Assembly (NCBI RefSeq): GCF_004011695.2 | Contig: NC_082413.1 | Coordinates: 372,001 to 436,000 of the forward strand | Reading direction: 5' to 3' | DNA from: Ascochyta rabiei | Lineage: Eukaryota > Ascomycota > Dothideomycetes > Pleosporales > Didymellaceae | Length of the DNA stretch: 64,000 bases | In this document: positions 10,517-20,319 of the stretch, in pieces | How positions within the stretch are numbered: position 1 is the first letter of the stretch | Layout: each line of letters starts with the position of its first letter | The notes under the pieces: generated by a model | The model's database searches: none | What the model was told of the DNA's origin: nothing | Seen by the model: only the letters and a program-made list of their open reading frames with translations | Position numbers and translations under genes: made by a program

Positions 10517-12595
10517 TCAGATACCACCTTTGAGGTAGTAATCGAGTGGGTAACCTAGCCAGTTGCACTGCTCCACATCTACAAAACCAGTATTCGTACT
10601 TGGCCAGTCCAGATGTCTAACCTCGTCACCGCTCTTCTTTCCTCCATCCACCTGACTCCACTGGCCGTAATTCTTCACGCCCTCGATCACTTTATCGTAG
10701 CCTCTGACTTGCAAGTACTTCAACTCTGGGTTAGGGTCGCCATTCCTTACAAAAGATCCGAAGTAGCTCGACACCAACTGTTCTGACCACAAGTCCTCCG
10801 GTTCGCGAATCGTGCCCAGAGTTCCAAACACCCAGGGCATGTCGGCACCATGGAAACGGAAGTAAGGGTTCTTGGGGTTGTTGTCCTTAGGCCCACCCAG
10901 GTTGTTGGGATCGTAGCCACCGATCGTGCGCTCGAACTGGTAGTAGTAGGCCTTCTGGAAAGCTTTGGTCTGAGCGCCAGCATAGACTGTGGCTTGGTCC
11001 ACACAACGGAACGTCTTGTCCGTTGCGATACGCTGAGATACGTTGAATGAATCAAGGGTCAGGTTTCCAGTATTGGTGAGAGGGAACAAATTCGAGGCAA
11101 TGACCCTCTCAGCCCAGGTGGAGTTGATACCGAGCGCCGCCTCTAGACCTTGAGTATGGTTGGCAATGGGTGTCTTTGGATATGTAGAGAATGATGCCCC
11201 GTCATTGCGGATGATACCGAAGATAACAGGAATGTGAGCAGTACTGCCATTGCGGGTCGAGAGAATAAGGTTTGGTGTGTTGACGTACTTGCCGTCCTGC
11301 ACAACATAGCGAGCAACGGTCGAGGCACCCACGAGGGTGGCAGCGGGCACTTTTCCAAGACAAGCGATTTGGCTTGAGACATCAGTACCGTTGCAGCCTA
11401 CCGCGGCGAAGATCTGAGGTCCAGCAACAGCGTATGACTGGTCGATGGTGTAGTAAGTCGAGTACGTTGTGCCATAGTCGCCCTTCAGGCCCAGAGTTAC
11501 GCCACCTCCGAGGTTAGACATGGATACTGCGCCTTGGTACTTGCCGATTGCCTGAGGAGACCCGAGCAGTGTACGTACCGAGCCGGCACCGGCGGACTCA
11601 CCAGCGATCGTGATCTTCTTAGGGTCTCCTCCGAAAGCCGCAATATTTGCAACGACCCAATCGAGTGCAGTAATTTGATCTGCAATACCAAAGTTTCCCT
11701 TAATGTCGGTCCCAGGGACAGCCAAGAAGCCCAGTGTTGAGAGGCGGTAATTGATCGAAACAACCACAACGTCTTCTTTGCTTGCGAGATTGCCACCATC
11801 GGAGAGCCCATCTGCACCACTACCTCCTGTAAAGCCTCCACCATGGATCCAGAACATGACAGGGCGCAGCTTTTGTTTCGAGCCTACTTTGGGGATATAT
11901 GGCGTCTGAACATTCAAGAATAAGCAGTCCTCACTGCCTGATCCACCCTGCGCGCACTGTGACCCATATGACGTTGCCCGGATGGTCTGGCCCTTCTTCG
12001 AGTACACCAAGGAGTACTTAAACCGTTGAGGTGTGTCTGCGTAAGGGATACCAAGGAAACGGAATGACTTCTGGTTGCGATATCCAACAAATGTGTTGCC
12101 ATTCGACGCTAGAGTGATCTCACTGCCGTTGACGGGTCTCGCGTTTGATGATCCGTTGTTTGCAGATTGGGTGCATAGGACTGGGAGGTTTTTGTTCGAG
12201 GATCCAGATACCGAAGCAAATGTCAGTTGTTTGCTGACAGCAACGGTGCCATTGTCAATGTAGAACCCCTTGCTGGCATCGTTGTACCTGGCATAGTCCT
12301 GATACAATAAAGCTTTGATGAATTCCGACTGGTGCTGTTGTAGGGAAGCCTTAGAGAGAGGCTTCTCGTTCAAGGCTGCACAAGCTGCAGCGACATTCGA
12401 TCCAGGGGTAGCATCAAGGACGAGAGCTCCAATGTGGTTTCTGTCGTCCGAACCATTCAGATTGTTCTGGTAGATAAGTGTAAGGGAGGATTTCGAGTTT
12501 GAGGTCACTGCTGCGCCCATTGCATCTGCAGGTGAGCCAGAGGTAAGAGTGACGAAGCTAGCCACGACGGCAATGCAGGTGGCGAAGAAAGCCAT
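10517..12595 (-). CDS. Secreted type-B carboxylesterase/lipase, 692 aa
   Basis: Predicted extracellular serine hydrolase acting on esters. No introns. Residues 1-20 form a signal peptide (MAFFATCIAVVASFVTLTSG). Residues about 25-160 form an extra N-terminal region with several N-glycosylation sites and no recognised domain. The carboxylesterase domain starts near 160 (ITLASNGNTFVGYRN, RFLGIPYA). SEDCLFLNV and the oxyanion-hole segment WIHGGGF follow. The nucleophile elbow is GESAGAGS. The catalytic His lies in RFHGADMPWVFG. The segment usually carrying the acidic triad member (EG in most relatives) reads IIRNDGASF, so Asp seems to replace Glu. At 692 aa it is longer than the common 520-560, owing to the N-terminal extension. 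A cholinesterase-type or fungal lipase substrate cannot be told apart here. Confidence 0.92.
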   Translation of the reverse strand: MAFFATCIAVVASFVTLTSGSPADAMGAAVTSNSKSSLTLIYQNNLNGSDDRNHIGALVLDATPGSNVAAACAALNEKPLSKASLQQHQSEFIKALLYQDYARYNDASKGFYIDNGTVAVSKQLTFASVSGSSNKNLPVLCTQSANNGSSNARPVNGSEITLASNGNTFVGYRNQKSFRFLGIPYADTPQRFKYSLVYSKKGQTIRATSYGSQCAQGGSGSEDCLFLNVQTPYIPKVGSKQKLRPVMFWIHGGGFTGGSGADGLSDGGNLASKEDVVVVSINYRLSTLGFLAVPGTDIKGNFGIADQITALDWVVANIAAFGGDPKKITIAGESAGAGSVRTLLGSPQAIGKYQGAVSMSNLGGGVTLGLKGDYGTTYSTYYTIDQSYAVAGPQIFAAVGCNGTDVSSQIACLGKVPAATLVGASTVARYVVQDGKYVNTPNLILSTRNGSTAHIPVIFGIIRNDGASFSTYPKTPIANHTQGLEAALGINSTWAERVIASNLFPLTNTGNLTLDSFNVSQRIATDKTFRCVDQATVYAGAQTKAFQKAYYYQFERTIGGYDPNNLGGPKDNNPKNPYFRFHGADMPWVFGTLGTIREPEDLWSEQLVSSYFGSFVRNGDPNPELKYLQVRGYDKVIEGVKNYGQWSQVDGGKKSGDEVRHLDWPSTNTGFVDVEQCNWLGYPLDYYLKGGI

Positions 12596-13673
12596 CGTGA
12601 ACAGTCCACCAAGCTTTCACGAGTCGTTAGCTAGGTTGCAGTAGGAAGAGCTTGGATGGGTCGATCAGAGGGTAAGGCCGTGATACCTTTTATACTGTAC
12701 CGGACGCCCGGATGGCGACCTACGCTGAATTGAAGGGATGTGAAGCTAGCGGGCTATAGGTTATACTCCACACGAGGCTATCGAAAACGAACATTTGGAA
12801 AATGCGGTTTCCCCGGATATTCAGGGCAGATCGCGAAAAAGACCAGGGGTCAGGCAGAATGGTTTGTCTCATGGTACTCAAGTTGGGAATGCATGACATA
12901 CACCGCCTTTCGTCTACCTTAGATTCATGTAGTAATCTTCAAATCGTGTCGCATGGCAAAGTTACCCAGTGAGAACTGCAGAAGCCTCCAGTCTAGCAAT
13001 ATGGGATAGAATGACTGTCCGCTCGATCGTAACGTGGTGGGCTCAATCTGCCGCTTCGAGGGCTAGTCCGGTGTTGCGCGTGCAATTTAGCCATTTAGGC
13101 ACTTTCAACGTCAATCGAGGGGCAAAGTCGAGGCTGCGAATACACATGAACGAGCGCGACCCGGTATATGGGTGTGGGGCCTCACCGGCTTAGGTAAGGT
13201 GTATTGATGCTGGCACGAGAACGTGAACGAGGGTGGAAGATTGCGGGCTCTTCTTTGTCCAAGGGCCGCCACGCCCCCAGCCTCCACTTGCTCCAATGAG
13301 CAGACCAAGTCCATCGCTCTCGATGTACTCTTGAGTGAGCTTGCTAGAGCTCTTCCTGACATGAAATTCATGGAGACCCATTGAGCATGAAGGAGCGGGC
13401 CGGACAAACAAATGGTGGACCTTGCGCTACACATTACTCACAAAGACGCAATGCTCAATAACGTGATTAAGCATTGGTGGAAACTCCAGGACTCCTTCGT
13501 GCTTTAGAGAGCCTATCGCCAAATGAAAGGAAGGTGGACTTGCTCGGCATTGGCAGTCGTCGTCGCACAGCATGCCAGGTACGCGAGAACAGGGGGTCGG
13601 GATATCTCATAAGACCGTACGAATCTCACTTGCATCATCTCCAAGATCCTGAAGCACTTTTTCTGTCACAAAC
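12596..13673. promoter_or_regulatory. Divergent intergenic region between two secreted hydrolase genes
   Basis: 1078 bp separating the ATGs of the carboxylesterase (minus) and the alpha/beta hydrolase (plus). A TATA-like stretch TTTTATACTGTAC lies about 90 bp upstream of the carboxylesterase ATG (near 12,687-12,700). No ORF here is convincing. Shared regulation of the two secreted hydrolases is possible but not shown. Confidence 0.4.
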
Positions 13674-14669
13674 ATGCGGTCAACCGCCTGTCTCTTGACC
13701 TTGTTGGTCTCGACTGTGTTTGGGCAGTCTTTTGTTCCTTCCAGCACCTGGAACTACACATACCCATGGCCAGTCAAGTACCACAATCTCACGTCGCAAC
13801 GGCTGAATCTGTCAATGGCGTACATGGATGTCGCTCCGACTAGCTATGCAACAAATAAAACCATACTTCTACTCCATGGCAAGAACTTTTGCGGCGCAAC
13901 ATGGGAAGACACGGCGCGCCGCCTTTCCACACAAGGCTATCGGGTCATCGTCCCTGACCAAATTGGGTTCTGCAAATCCTCGAAACCTCCGTCATACCAG
14001 TTCACCCTACAGCAGCTGGCATTCAACACAAACTCCTTACTGCAGTCGCTTAGTATCACAAAAGCGTATGTTCTTGGACATTCCATGGGAGGCATGCTGG
14101 CCACTCGTTTTGCGCTGATGTATCCAAACGTTACATCGCATCTAATCCTGACCAATCCTATCGGATTGGAAGACTGGAAAGCACTTGGTGTGCCATGGCG
14201 ACCGATCGATCTTCTGTACCAGGACGAGCTAAAAACGAACTACACGTCTATCCGCAACTACCAGCAAGCCACCTACTACGTCAATACTTGGAAACCCGAG
14301 TATGACGTCTGGGTCAATATGCTAGTATCTCTGTATCGATTGCCTGGTGAAAGCACAACTTTTGCGTACAACATGGCGCTTACAACTGATGCGGTGCTAA
14401 CGCAACCGATTGCGTATGAGTTTGGGCTGGTGAAGGCGAAGTCACTATTGTTGATTGGAACGAAAGACAACACTGCCATTGGCAAAGCATGGAGTCCGCC
14501 AGATGTGCAAGCGAAGTTGGGCAATTACTCAGTTCTGGGTAAGGAGACGGCTGCGAAAATCCCTGGCGCTGAATTGGTGGAGTTTGCAGATTTGGGACAT
14601 AGCCCACAAGTCCAGGATAGTGAAAGATATCACCAGGCGTTGTTTGAGTGGCTGCGCAGAGTGCAATAG
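13674..14669 (+). CDS. Secreted alpha/beta hydrolase, 331 aa
   Basis: Predicted extracellular alpha/beta-fold hydrolase of the lipase/epoxide-hydrolase-like superfamily. The single exon opens with a signal peptide (MRSTACLLTLLVSTVFGQ). The strand-turn segment TILLLHGKNFCGATWEDTA supplies the HG oxyanion motif. The nucleophile elbow is GHSMGG near residue 139. The C-terminal catalytic His is in ADLGHSPQ near 309, and the acidic residue is probably the Asp in LLIGTKDNTA. A Ser nucleophile argues against epoxide hydrolase or haloalkane dehalogenase, which use Asp. Many N-x-S/T sequons fit secretion. The next upstream gene, read divergently, is also a secreted esterase, so the pair may serve scavenging of external esters; this is inferred from position only. 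Confidence 0.9.
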   Translation: MRSTACLLTLLVSTVFGQSFVPSSTWNYTYPWPVKYHNLTSQRLNLSMAYMDVAPTSYATNKTILLLHGKNFCGATWEDTARRLSTQGYRVIVPDQIGFCKSSKPPSYQFTLQQLAFNTNSLLQSLSITKAYVLGHSMGGMLATRFALMYPNVTSHLILTNPIGLEDWKALGVPWRPIDLLYQDELKTNYTSIRNYQQATYYVNTWKPEYDVWVNMLVSLYRLPGESTTFAYNMALTTDAVLTQPIAYEFGLVKAKSLLLIGTKDNTAIGKAWSPPDVQAKLGNYSVLGKETAAKIPGAELVEFADLGHSPQVQDSERYHQALFEWLRRVQ

Positions 14670-14846
14670 GCAAACCAGGACATGGAAAGCCTGTAGTTCT
14701 AGGAGGCTCGGGAAACCTAGTGACAATAGCTACAGCGATCGGGTCGTGCTTTTTAGTGACTTGCACAATCCAAGTTACTCGTCAGTGCATCCCTCGCTTC
14801 CATCATCAACCTCTTGTAGTCCGCCTCACTAACTTTAAATCACGTC

Positions 14847-15182
14847 TCAAGCAGATATGCTGAGTAGATAAAGATCTTGTAAACAACGCTCAGTCCAAAC
14901 AAGATGAAGCTGACAATAGTAGTCTGGTGAGCTTACGGTGTGATCCAGGTGGTCTGCCAAAAAGCAACAAGTATTTGATCTTCTCATACACAGCGCGAAT
15001 CCGTGCAACGTACTTTCCGGAAGGAAGACACGCTTGGAAGCTTGCAATGACTGTTCTATCTGTCTCGTTGAGGTAGGACTCTGACAAAGAGTCAGATAGC
15101 CATATAAAATAGCTAAAATCACAAGGATGGCGGACACGATATATGCATAGAGCACCTGGTTGTAGATCAGAGAAAGTGCCAT
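14847..15182 (-). CDS. Possible small membrane protein, structure uncertain
   Basis: An ATG-initiated frame of 111 codons opens with a clear hydrophobic helix (LYAYIVSAILVILAILYGYL). The rest of that frame looks poor. The neighbouring frame in the middle is more protein-like (SYLNETDRTVIASFQACLP, RIRAVYEKIKYLLLF). Removing a 44-bp GTGATT...CTGAC...CAGAG intron (15122-15079) joins the two. A second GTAAGC...ACAAG intron near 14,943 could close the gene. I cannot decide between these models, and it may not be a gene. It lies between two better genes with its own start and stop. Confidence 0.3.
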   Translation of the reverse strand: MALSLIYNQVLYAYIVSAILVILAILYGYLTLCQSPTSTRQIEQSLQASKRVFLPESTLHGFALCMRRSNTCCFLADHLDHTVSSPDYYCQLHLVWTERCLQDLYLLSISA

Positions 15183-15632
15183 AGGGAGTCCAACTACTCA
15201 GCTCACTCCAGGACCTGCAATATCAGTTGTGGCCTTCACAACGTCCTGCGGCCGGCAATCGATGTTGGCGCATCTTGTCATCCTGCTTTTCCAGATGAAC
15301 CCAAGCGGTGGTTAGAGCATTGCGAGGAAGTGGAAAGCTATTGTTGAAAAGACGATTCTGATCTGATATACAAAGAACAGTCTTAGAACGGAGCAATTCC
15401 TACCATCGCTAGTGGAGAACGCGCGCGATGGCTGACCGTGGACCGCCGGCCTCGATTGGCCATCGTTCCCCGTAGCACTTCCATCGGCTAATAGATGAGC
15501 CTTGCCGAGGCGTCAAATCCACCTGAGCGCCTCTAAATATCATGCGAAACAAGTAGTAATAGACCTCGTCTTAGTTGATCGGGCGTGCAAAACCAATCGG
15601 TGGCCATCATCCCAATCTCCCTTACCTCGAAC
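15183..15632. other. Intergenic region
   Basis: 450 bp downstream of the DUF4396 gene with no supported feature. It may hold that gene's 3' UTR and the promoter of the doubtful small gene. Confidence 0.45.
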
Positions 15633-16321
15633 TCAGTGACAAGCCTTTCCAAACTTCCGCAACCGGATGTAGTTATAAGGAAGCGGGGCAAGGAAGCCAG
15701 CTGCGATGCTCGCGATTGCAGCACCCCAGAATGCTGGTGAGTCGAATTGGACCATGCCGCCGGTAAGATGGAAGTCAACAGCGTTCTCAGCAGCCTCCAT
15801 CGTGATCATCGATATCATGCTCATACCCGCAGCAGTTTTAGCAGCAGCAACCCAGGGAAGGCGATCTTGGCCCACGTGAAGCAGCGTGGTCTCGAGGAGT
15901 AGCGAAGTAGCAATGCCGGACGCCACTGTGAGGTATCAGCAGTAGCCCGACAGCCCCCTAGCCAATTTAACGTACTCGACAAAGCCATGATTGTCGGCGA
16001 CCCAAGGTCTCCATGGAACGACTGCAGATACCACATAGCCGAGAAGTCGCCCGCTGTGCAACCGATGAGGCACCGCAGAGTATTGATACCTGCTCGTTTC
16101 CATATTGGCGTCGAGCTCCAGAACTGGGCTGATGATAGCGGCAAAGGTAGCGATGCTTTACTAGGACACTGTGTCTGAGGTTTACCCTGACTGCATGCTA
16201 ATCTCCGCTGTGATGTGAAGCCTGCAGGCTGAAGCCGCCCTAATGAGCCATGAGTATGAAAGGTCGATCGAAGCCAGTTTGCCTTTGAGCAAGTAAAGAT
16301 AGGTGTGCGCATAGCGAACAT
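15633..16321 (-). CDS. DUF4396 family membrane protein
   Basis: Small membrane protein of the DUF4396 family, whose function is unknown (bacterial members sit among metal and oxidase genes). Three exons (16321-16186, 16128-15976, 15925-15633; introns 57 and 50 bp) give 193 aa. The reading frame through both junctions restores a continuous family match. Conserved features seen are WKRAGINTLRCLIGCTAGDF with two cysteines four residues apart, a helix with Gly/Ala/Ser (ASGIATSLLLETTLL), then GMSMISMITMEAAENAVDF and a last helix before FKACH-like basic tail. The N-terminal 45 residues are Arg/Ser-rich with almost no acid (MFAMRTPIF...RSTFHTHG), which suggests a mitochondrial presequence. A second in-frame ATG three codons on is an alternative start. 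Confidence 0.82.
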
Positions 16322-16667
16322 GTGCAATGCAACGGAGAGACTGTCGTGAGTGTAAGGATGAAAACCGCTTGAGGCAAAGTTGCCGCACCAAAAACACAAT
16401 CCGTACACGATGGCGTAAATACCTGAGTTGAATCAGCAGCTGTTGCAGCACAGCCTGTGAAGATTCATAACAATCATTGTGTTGACATCGCCAGTATAAG
16501 CAAAGTTCAGTTGTATTGTGCGATCGAACGAGTCGCGTGATGTGATAGGTGTCGAGGTTGCCTGAGGCCGATGACGCACAATTGTGACAGGGGTGACGCG
16601 CCACACTTCTACGCGTCTGTCGGTCGACGCGTCTACCATAGCACCCTGCAATACGTCCTAGCTCAGC
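16322..16667. promoter_or_regulatory. Divergent promoter region (DUF4396 / 813-aa gene)
   Basis: 346 bp between divergent ATGs. Two ACGCGTC motifs (near 16,610 and 16,627) resemble the ACGCGT core bound by MBF-type G1/S regulators. That would fit a cell-cycle gene on the plus side, but the link is tentative. Confidence 0.35.
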
Positions 16668-19109
16668 ATGACACCACGAACGCGAACGAGCAACAAAGAA
16701 GCCAACTTTAAAGTCTACTACTCCAAGAAAGTACCACAGCAGGTGTATTTTCCGCATAAGAAGAAGGCAGTGCGAAGGCCCGACCCAACAGAGCAAGATG
16801 GGGCCGATAAGAGGCAAATGAAGTTCCTGCCAGAGAAGATGAGGCAGCAGAAGGTAGATGTTGAGGACGACTCAGAGGATGGTGAAAAGAAAGAGGGCTC
16901 GACGGCCCAAAGCACGGTAGATGATGAGTTCCCAAATCCTTCGCCAACGAACCCAAGGAAGGACAAAAAGCGGAGAAGCGGCGACGCACAAGACGACCCT
17001 AGCTTAGACAGCGGCCTCACAAATACATCCTCTAAACGTCGAAGACACATGGCAGCGCCGAAAGCGAGAAAACCTTCGAAGACACGCGAGAACACCGAAG
17101 TTTCCGAGGGTCCCAGTCGTACACTTCGCCGACAGTCCACAATGACACAGCTAGTGGAGGGACGGCAACCTTCGTCAGGCATCGAAGAGCTTGACTTCAA
17201 GCCTGTCAAACGTCGACCGCGAGCGAGTTGGGGTGGAGCAAGCACAGATAAGGATGGAGACAAGAAGCAACGAACGCTCACGCAGATGATACCAGGCATG
17301 GGACGCTTGAGCAAAGAAGAGCTTGATGAGCTGAGTGATTTGGACGCAGATCTAGAGGACGATCAGAAGGACGAGAGAGTGTCGCAGATTCTCGCAGAGC
17401 AAGGCCTTCTTGGATTTACTGATCCTCTTGGAACGACGCCTCTACCTCTCTCCGGCAATACTGAAGTTGGCTTCATCAAGATCCAGGAAGATGAGGTTCA
17501 TGGGCCGTCGAACGGAATACACGAACAGCCTCCTGTCATCGTGCAGTCTCTGGACAACTTGGCTGGAGGTGATAACGAGCAAGACTACCAACCGACTCAG
17601 TTCATCGAAGCCCCTGCTCGCAGGGCCAGACAGATGCCACGGAGGATGGCGACAAGGCAGCTTCCGGGCGAGTCGCTGGATAATGGGAGATCTGCAAGGT
17701 CTAGGTTCAGCTTGCTATCTACGCCTGAAAAGCGCCGGGTCTTCGAGATACCATCATCGCAGTCGCCGGTCGAATTTGTTCTGTCCACTCAGACCTCTCC
17801 GCATAAGTCCAACAGGACTGTATTAAGAGATCACTACAACACCGCGGCCCTTGTTGCAGAGACACCATCCAAGCGAAGACAAGTCACCTTTCAAGAGCAT
17901 GCTGTACAACCTGTACCACCCGCTCCTTTGAGAAAGTTTAAGAGCACTATTCAAGACTCTGAAGATGAAGAGGGCAGCGATATCGAGAATGCATTCAATG
18001 CGCAGCAAAAAGCGTATGGTACAGATCGGACTGTAGATGGTCAAGCCGTTGGTGCAGACACACAAGCAGTACTCAACCAGATCGACCAAGCATGTGCAGG
18101 TGCAGACGAGAGTTTGGCATCAGATAGCCCGCAATGTCCAGAGGAGATCGAAGGGCTCGCACTTCGGCGAGGGGCTTACCAGCTTTCACCCGAGTTAGGC
18201 GAGTCGTGGGCGCCCGTCATTTACGATGATGACGGACCAGAATACGAATCGTATCAATCTGCGCGCTTGGAGGCTGGATCGCAGTCGCTTCGAGATGTGG
18301 CTGTCCTCTCAAGAGAAACGCTGCCTTTACTTGATCACACCAATGAGGTCCAGCAGAAGGATGCAACCAACGACACAAGCCTATCGGCTGATATTATCCC
18401 CAGTACGCCACCGATGATACAACTACAACAGCCAGATGAGGAACTTCCATCAACACCAATGGTGATCAGAGACGAGTCTTCAGATGATGAAGAACCCGAG
18501 CTAGGGCCGTCTCCACCACGCACAGCGCAGCGCATCGTCCCACAGCCATCATCAATCATGTTCCAGCAGACTGCAGATCTAGACGGTGAACCTGTTCAGG
18601 TCCCACGCTCGCCATCAGCGGATCGTGAAACGCAGCAGTCTCATTCGAGCAAAGCAGAGCAGCAGCTTCAGAGCGAATGGCTCTCGTACTCACAGTATGT
18701 TCATGCCAGAGCGCCCAACTCGTCAAGTATGCACGCTGCAGCCGACGCTTTCAGCTACAATGCTACGCCACGACTCCCAAGTTCAGGCGCATTGGCGGCA
18801 TCGACCCGCATGCAATACAGCCAAGCCACGACAGTTGACGAAGTCACACCAAAGAAGAACAGGACGCAGCGAACGGTCAGCGCAAGCACGACACCACACA
18901 GGATCTCAAAATCGCAGCCGTTCGTCTCACCAGACAAGCCACCGTCGTTGTTCATACCGAGCAGCTTCCCTAGCCCATCGCGGGCTGCAATGGAAGGTTG
19001 GAGTAGTCCAGTAATGGGGAGAACGCAGAATCTGTATGGCAGCAGTCAGGTTCTAGGGAGCCTTGAAGAATTCAGTATTCCGCCGCCACCGCCCGTTGAA
19101 GATTACTGA
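16668..19109 (+). CDS. Large disordered, probably nuclear protein, 813 aa
   Basis: A single-exon gene with no recognised enzyme domain. The sequence is highly charged and disordered: basic patches that could act as nuclear localisation signals (HKKKAVRRPD, KRRRH), acidic runs (LSDLDADLEDDQKDE), and many S/T-P and S/T-Q sites. Two related short motifs occur early, TMTQLVEG (near residue 161) and TLTQMIPG (near 205). The C-terminus has clustered SP/TP sites (SQPFVSPDKP, FPSPSRAA) and ends in IPPPPPVEDY. These traits fit a phosphoregulated chromosome-associated or cell-cycle scaffold, and two ACGCGT-like sites in its promoter agree weakly. The gene is real by length and codon structure. The role is inference only. 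Confidence 0.8.
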   Translation: MTPRTRTSNKEANFKVYYSKKVPQQVYFPHKKKAVRRPDPTEQDGADKRQMKFLPEKMRQQKVDVEDDSEDGEKKEGSTAQSTVDDEFPNPSPTNPRKDKKRRSGDAQDDPSLDSGLTNTSSKRRRHMAAPKARKPSKTRENTEVSEGPSRTLRRQSTMTQLVEGRQPSSGIEELDFKPVKRRPRASWGGASTDKDGDKKQRTLTQMIPGMGRLSKEELDELSDLDADLEDDQKDERVSQILAEQGLLGFTDPLGTTPLPLSGNTEVGFIKIQEDEVHGPSNGIHEQPPVIVQSLDNLAGGDNEQDYQPTQFIEAPARRARQMPRRMATRQLPGESLDNGRSARSRFSLLSTPEKRRVFEIPSSQSPVEFVLSTQTSPHKSNRTVLRDHYNTAALVAETPSKRRQVTFQEHAVQPVPPAPLRKFKSTIQDSEDEEGSDIENAFNAQQKAYGTDRTVDGQAVGADTQAVLNQIDQACAGADESLASDSPQCPEEIEGLALRRGAYQLSPELGESWAPVIYDDDGPEYESYQSARLEAGSQSLRDVAVLSRETLPLLDHTNEVQQKDATNDTSLSADIIPSTPPMIQLQQPDEELPSTPMVIRDESSDDEEPELGPSPPRTAQRIVPQPSSIMFQQTADLDGEPVQVPRSPSADRETQQSHSSKAEQQLQSEWLSYSQYVHARAPNSSSMHAAADAFSYNATPRLPSSGALAASTRMQYSQATTVDEVTPKKNRTQRTVSASTTPHRISKSQPFVSPDKPPSLFIPSSFPSPSRAAMEGWSSPVMGRTQNLYGSSQVLGSLEEFSIPPPPPVEDY

Positions 19110-19289
19110 GCAGGGAGCTTCACAGCAGCCCGAGCCTCTGAATGGTGAATCAAGAAATGTCTGGAGAAGCTGTCCATACGCAGCCAATATTATAAAATAC
19201 ACTATTCACGGCCATCTCCAAGGACAATCTCTCTAGCGTCTCCAATGCTTGGTTCAAATCGCGTGTTCTTCGCTAAGCAAGACACATGC

Positions 19290-19868
19290 TTACAACTGGT
19301 TCTTAAGGACATTACCACTCTTAATGAAGAAAGTGAAGATGATGCCAACACCAGTCAGAAAGCTTACACTCCTGAGGTTTGCTATACTCTCGTTAGTCTC
19401 TATCCATCCAGAGATCCCCGTCCCTGGAAAAGAAGACTCACAAAGCATATCCGTCGTCCCCGCAATGTACAGCCCGTTGTACGCAACCCTGCTGGCCAAG
19501 TACGCTCCAGCCAGCGTGTTCAAGGTCGAGTTATCCAGCTTCGCCACATTGCCGATGACGACGGCCGCAGCGAACAGCCCGATGTTCTCGAAGCCGTTCT
19601 GCTGCGCGCCCTCGGCGCGGATGATCTTCGCTTTGGTCGCCTTGTCGATGCTCTGGTCGCTCTCCGTCTCGCGCGTGTACGTGCGCGGGTTCTTGTTGTC
19701 GAATTTCCCGAGCGAGGCGGCGTAGAAGTGCGGGGCGATGGAGAGGATCCACGCCGCTGGGATGGCGTAGAGGGACTGAGGAGCTAGTTAGAAAGTTCAG
19801 GTGCTGCTCTTGGTGAGCAATTGAGGGCTTACGAAGTTACGGGGAAGGTCGAGGATGTTGGCAGCCAT
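19290..19868 (-). CDS. MAPEG family membrane protein
   Basis: Small integral membrane protein of the MAPEG fold (microsomal glutathione transferase / eicosanoid-enzyme family). Exons 19868-19833 (MAANILDLPRNF), 19775-19442 and 19381-19290 give 153 aa. The first hydrophobic segment is SLYAIPAAWILSIAPHFYAA. The conserved RAEGAQQNGFENIGLFAAAVVIG contains the family's R-x-x-x-AQ-N-x-x-E/N signature region. Two more helices follow. The second intron (60 bp, GTGAGT...CTAAC...ATAG) is a multiple of three with no stop, so an unspliced frame also exists; splicing is preferred because it removes a stretch that interrupts the last helix pair (GLYIAGTTDML-SNLRSVSFLTG). The substrate is unknown; fungal paralogues are mostly uncharacterised. 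Confidence 0.86.
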
Positions 19869-20319
19869 GTTTGCGGTAGTAGTGTTAGAGTAGGCAGAGT
19901 TTGGTGCAGAAAGAAAGTATCAATCGTTCTCTTTTGTTTCTGTTTATTGCATGACGTCGCGTCGTTGACGTTCGGTCCGCTCTTGGATGATTTGGTCTAC
20001 GCTAGAGAGATATTCCAAATCGCTCCCACAAGAGGATTGCAGCATCATAATTGTGATAAGTCAAGTGATACCAGTCTTCCCTACGAATTGAGACTACAGC
20101 GCCAAAAGTACCTTGGGTTGAGGAGGGTCTATTTTGTGGAAAGCTTCATAACTGCAACTATGCGGCAGAAGTGGACGTTAAATCCGACATTATTCGACTA
20201 CCTTTCTTTGAGCCCAGTCTTCACTCTGCTGCACGAATGTGTTCAAGTTACGTTCTCACACGAACAAAAAGAAATCACCAAGGCCAGTGGCTCCAGAGAC
20301 AAAGTTGGACCAAAAAAGT
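19869..20319. other. Intergenic region upstream of MAPEG gene
   Basis: 451 bp holding the MAPEG promoter and the downstream side of the tRNA-like gene. A run of six T on the minus strand at 20312-20317 follows the tRNA-like sequence directly and would serve as its Pol III terminator. Confidence 0.5.
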
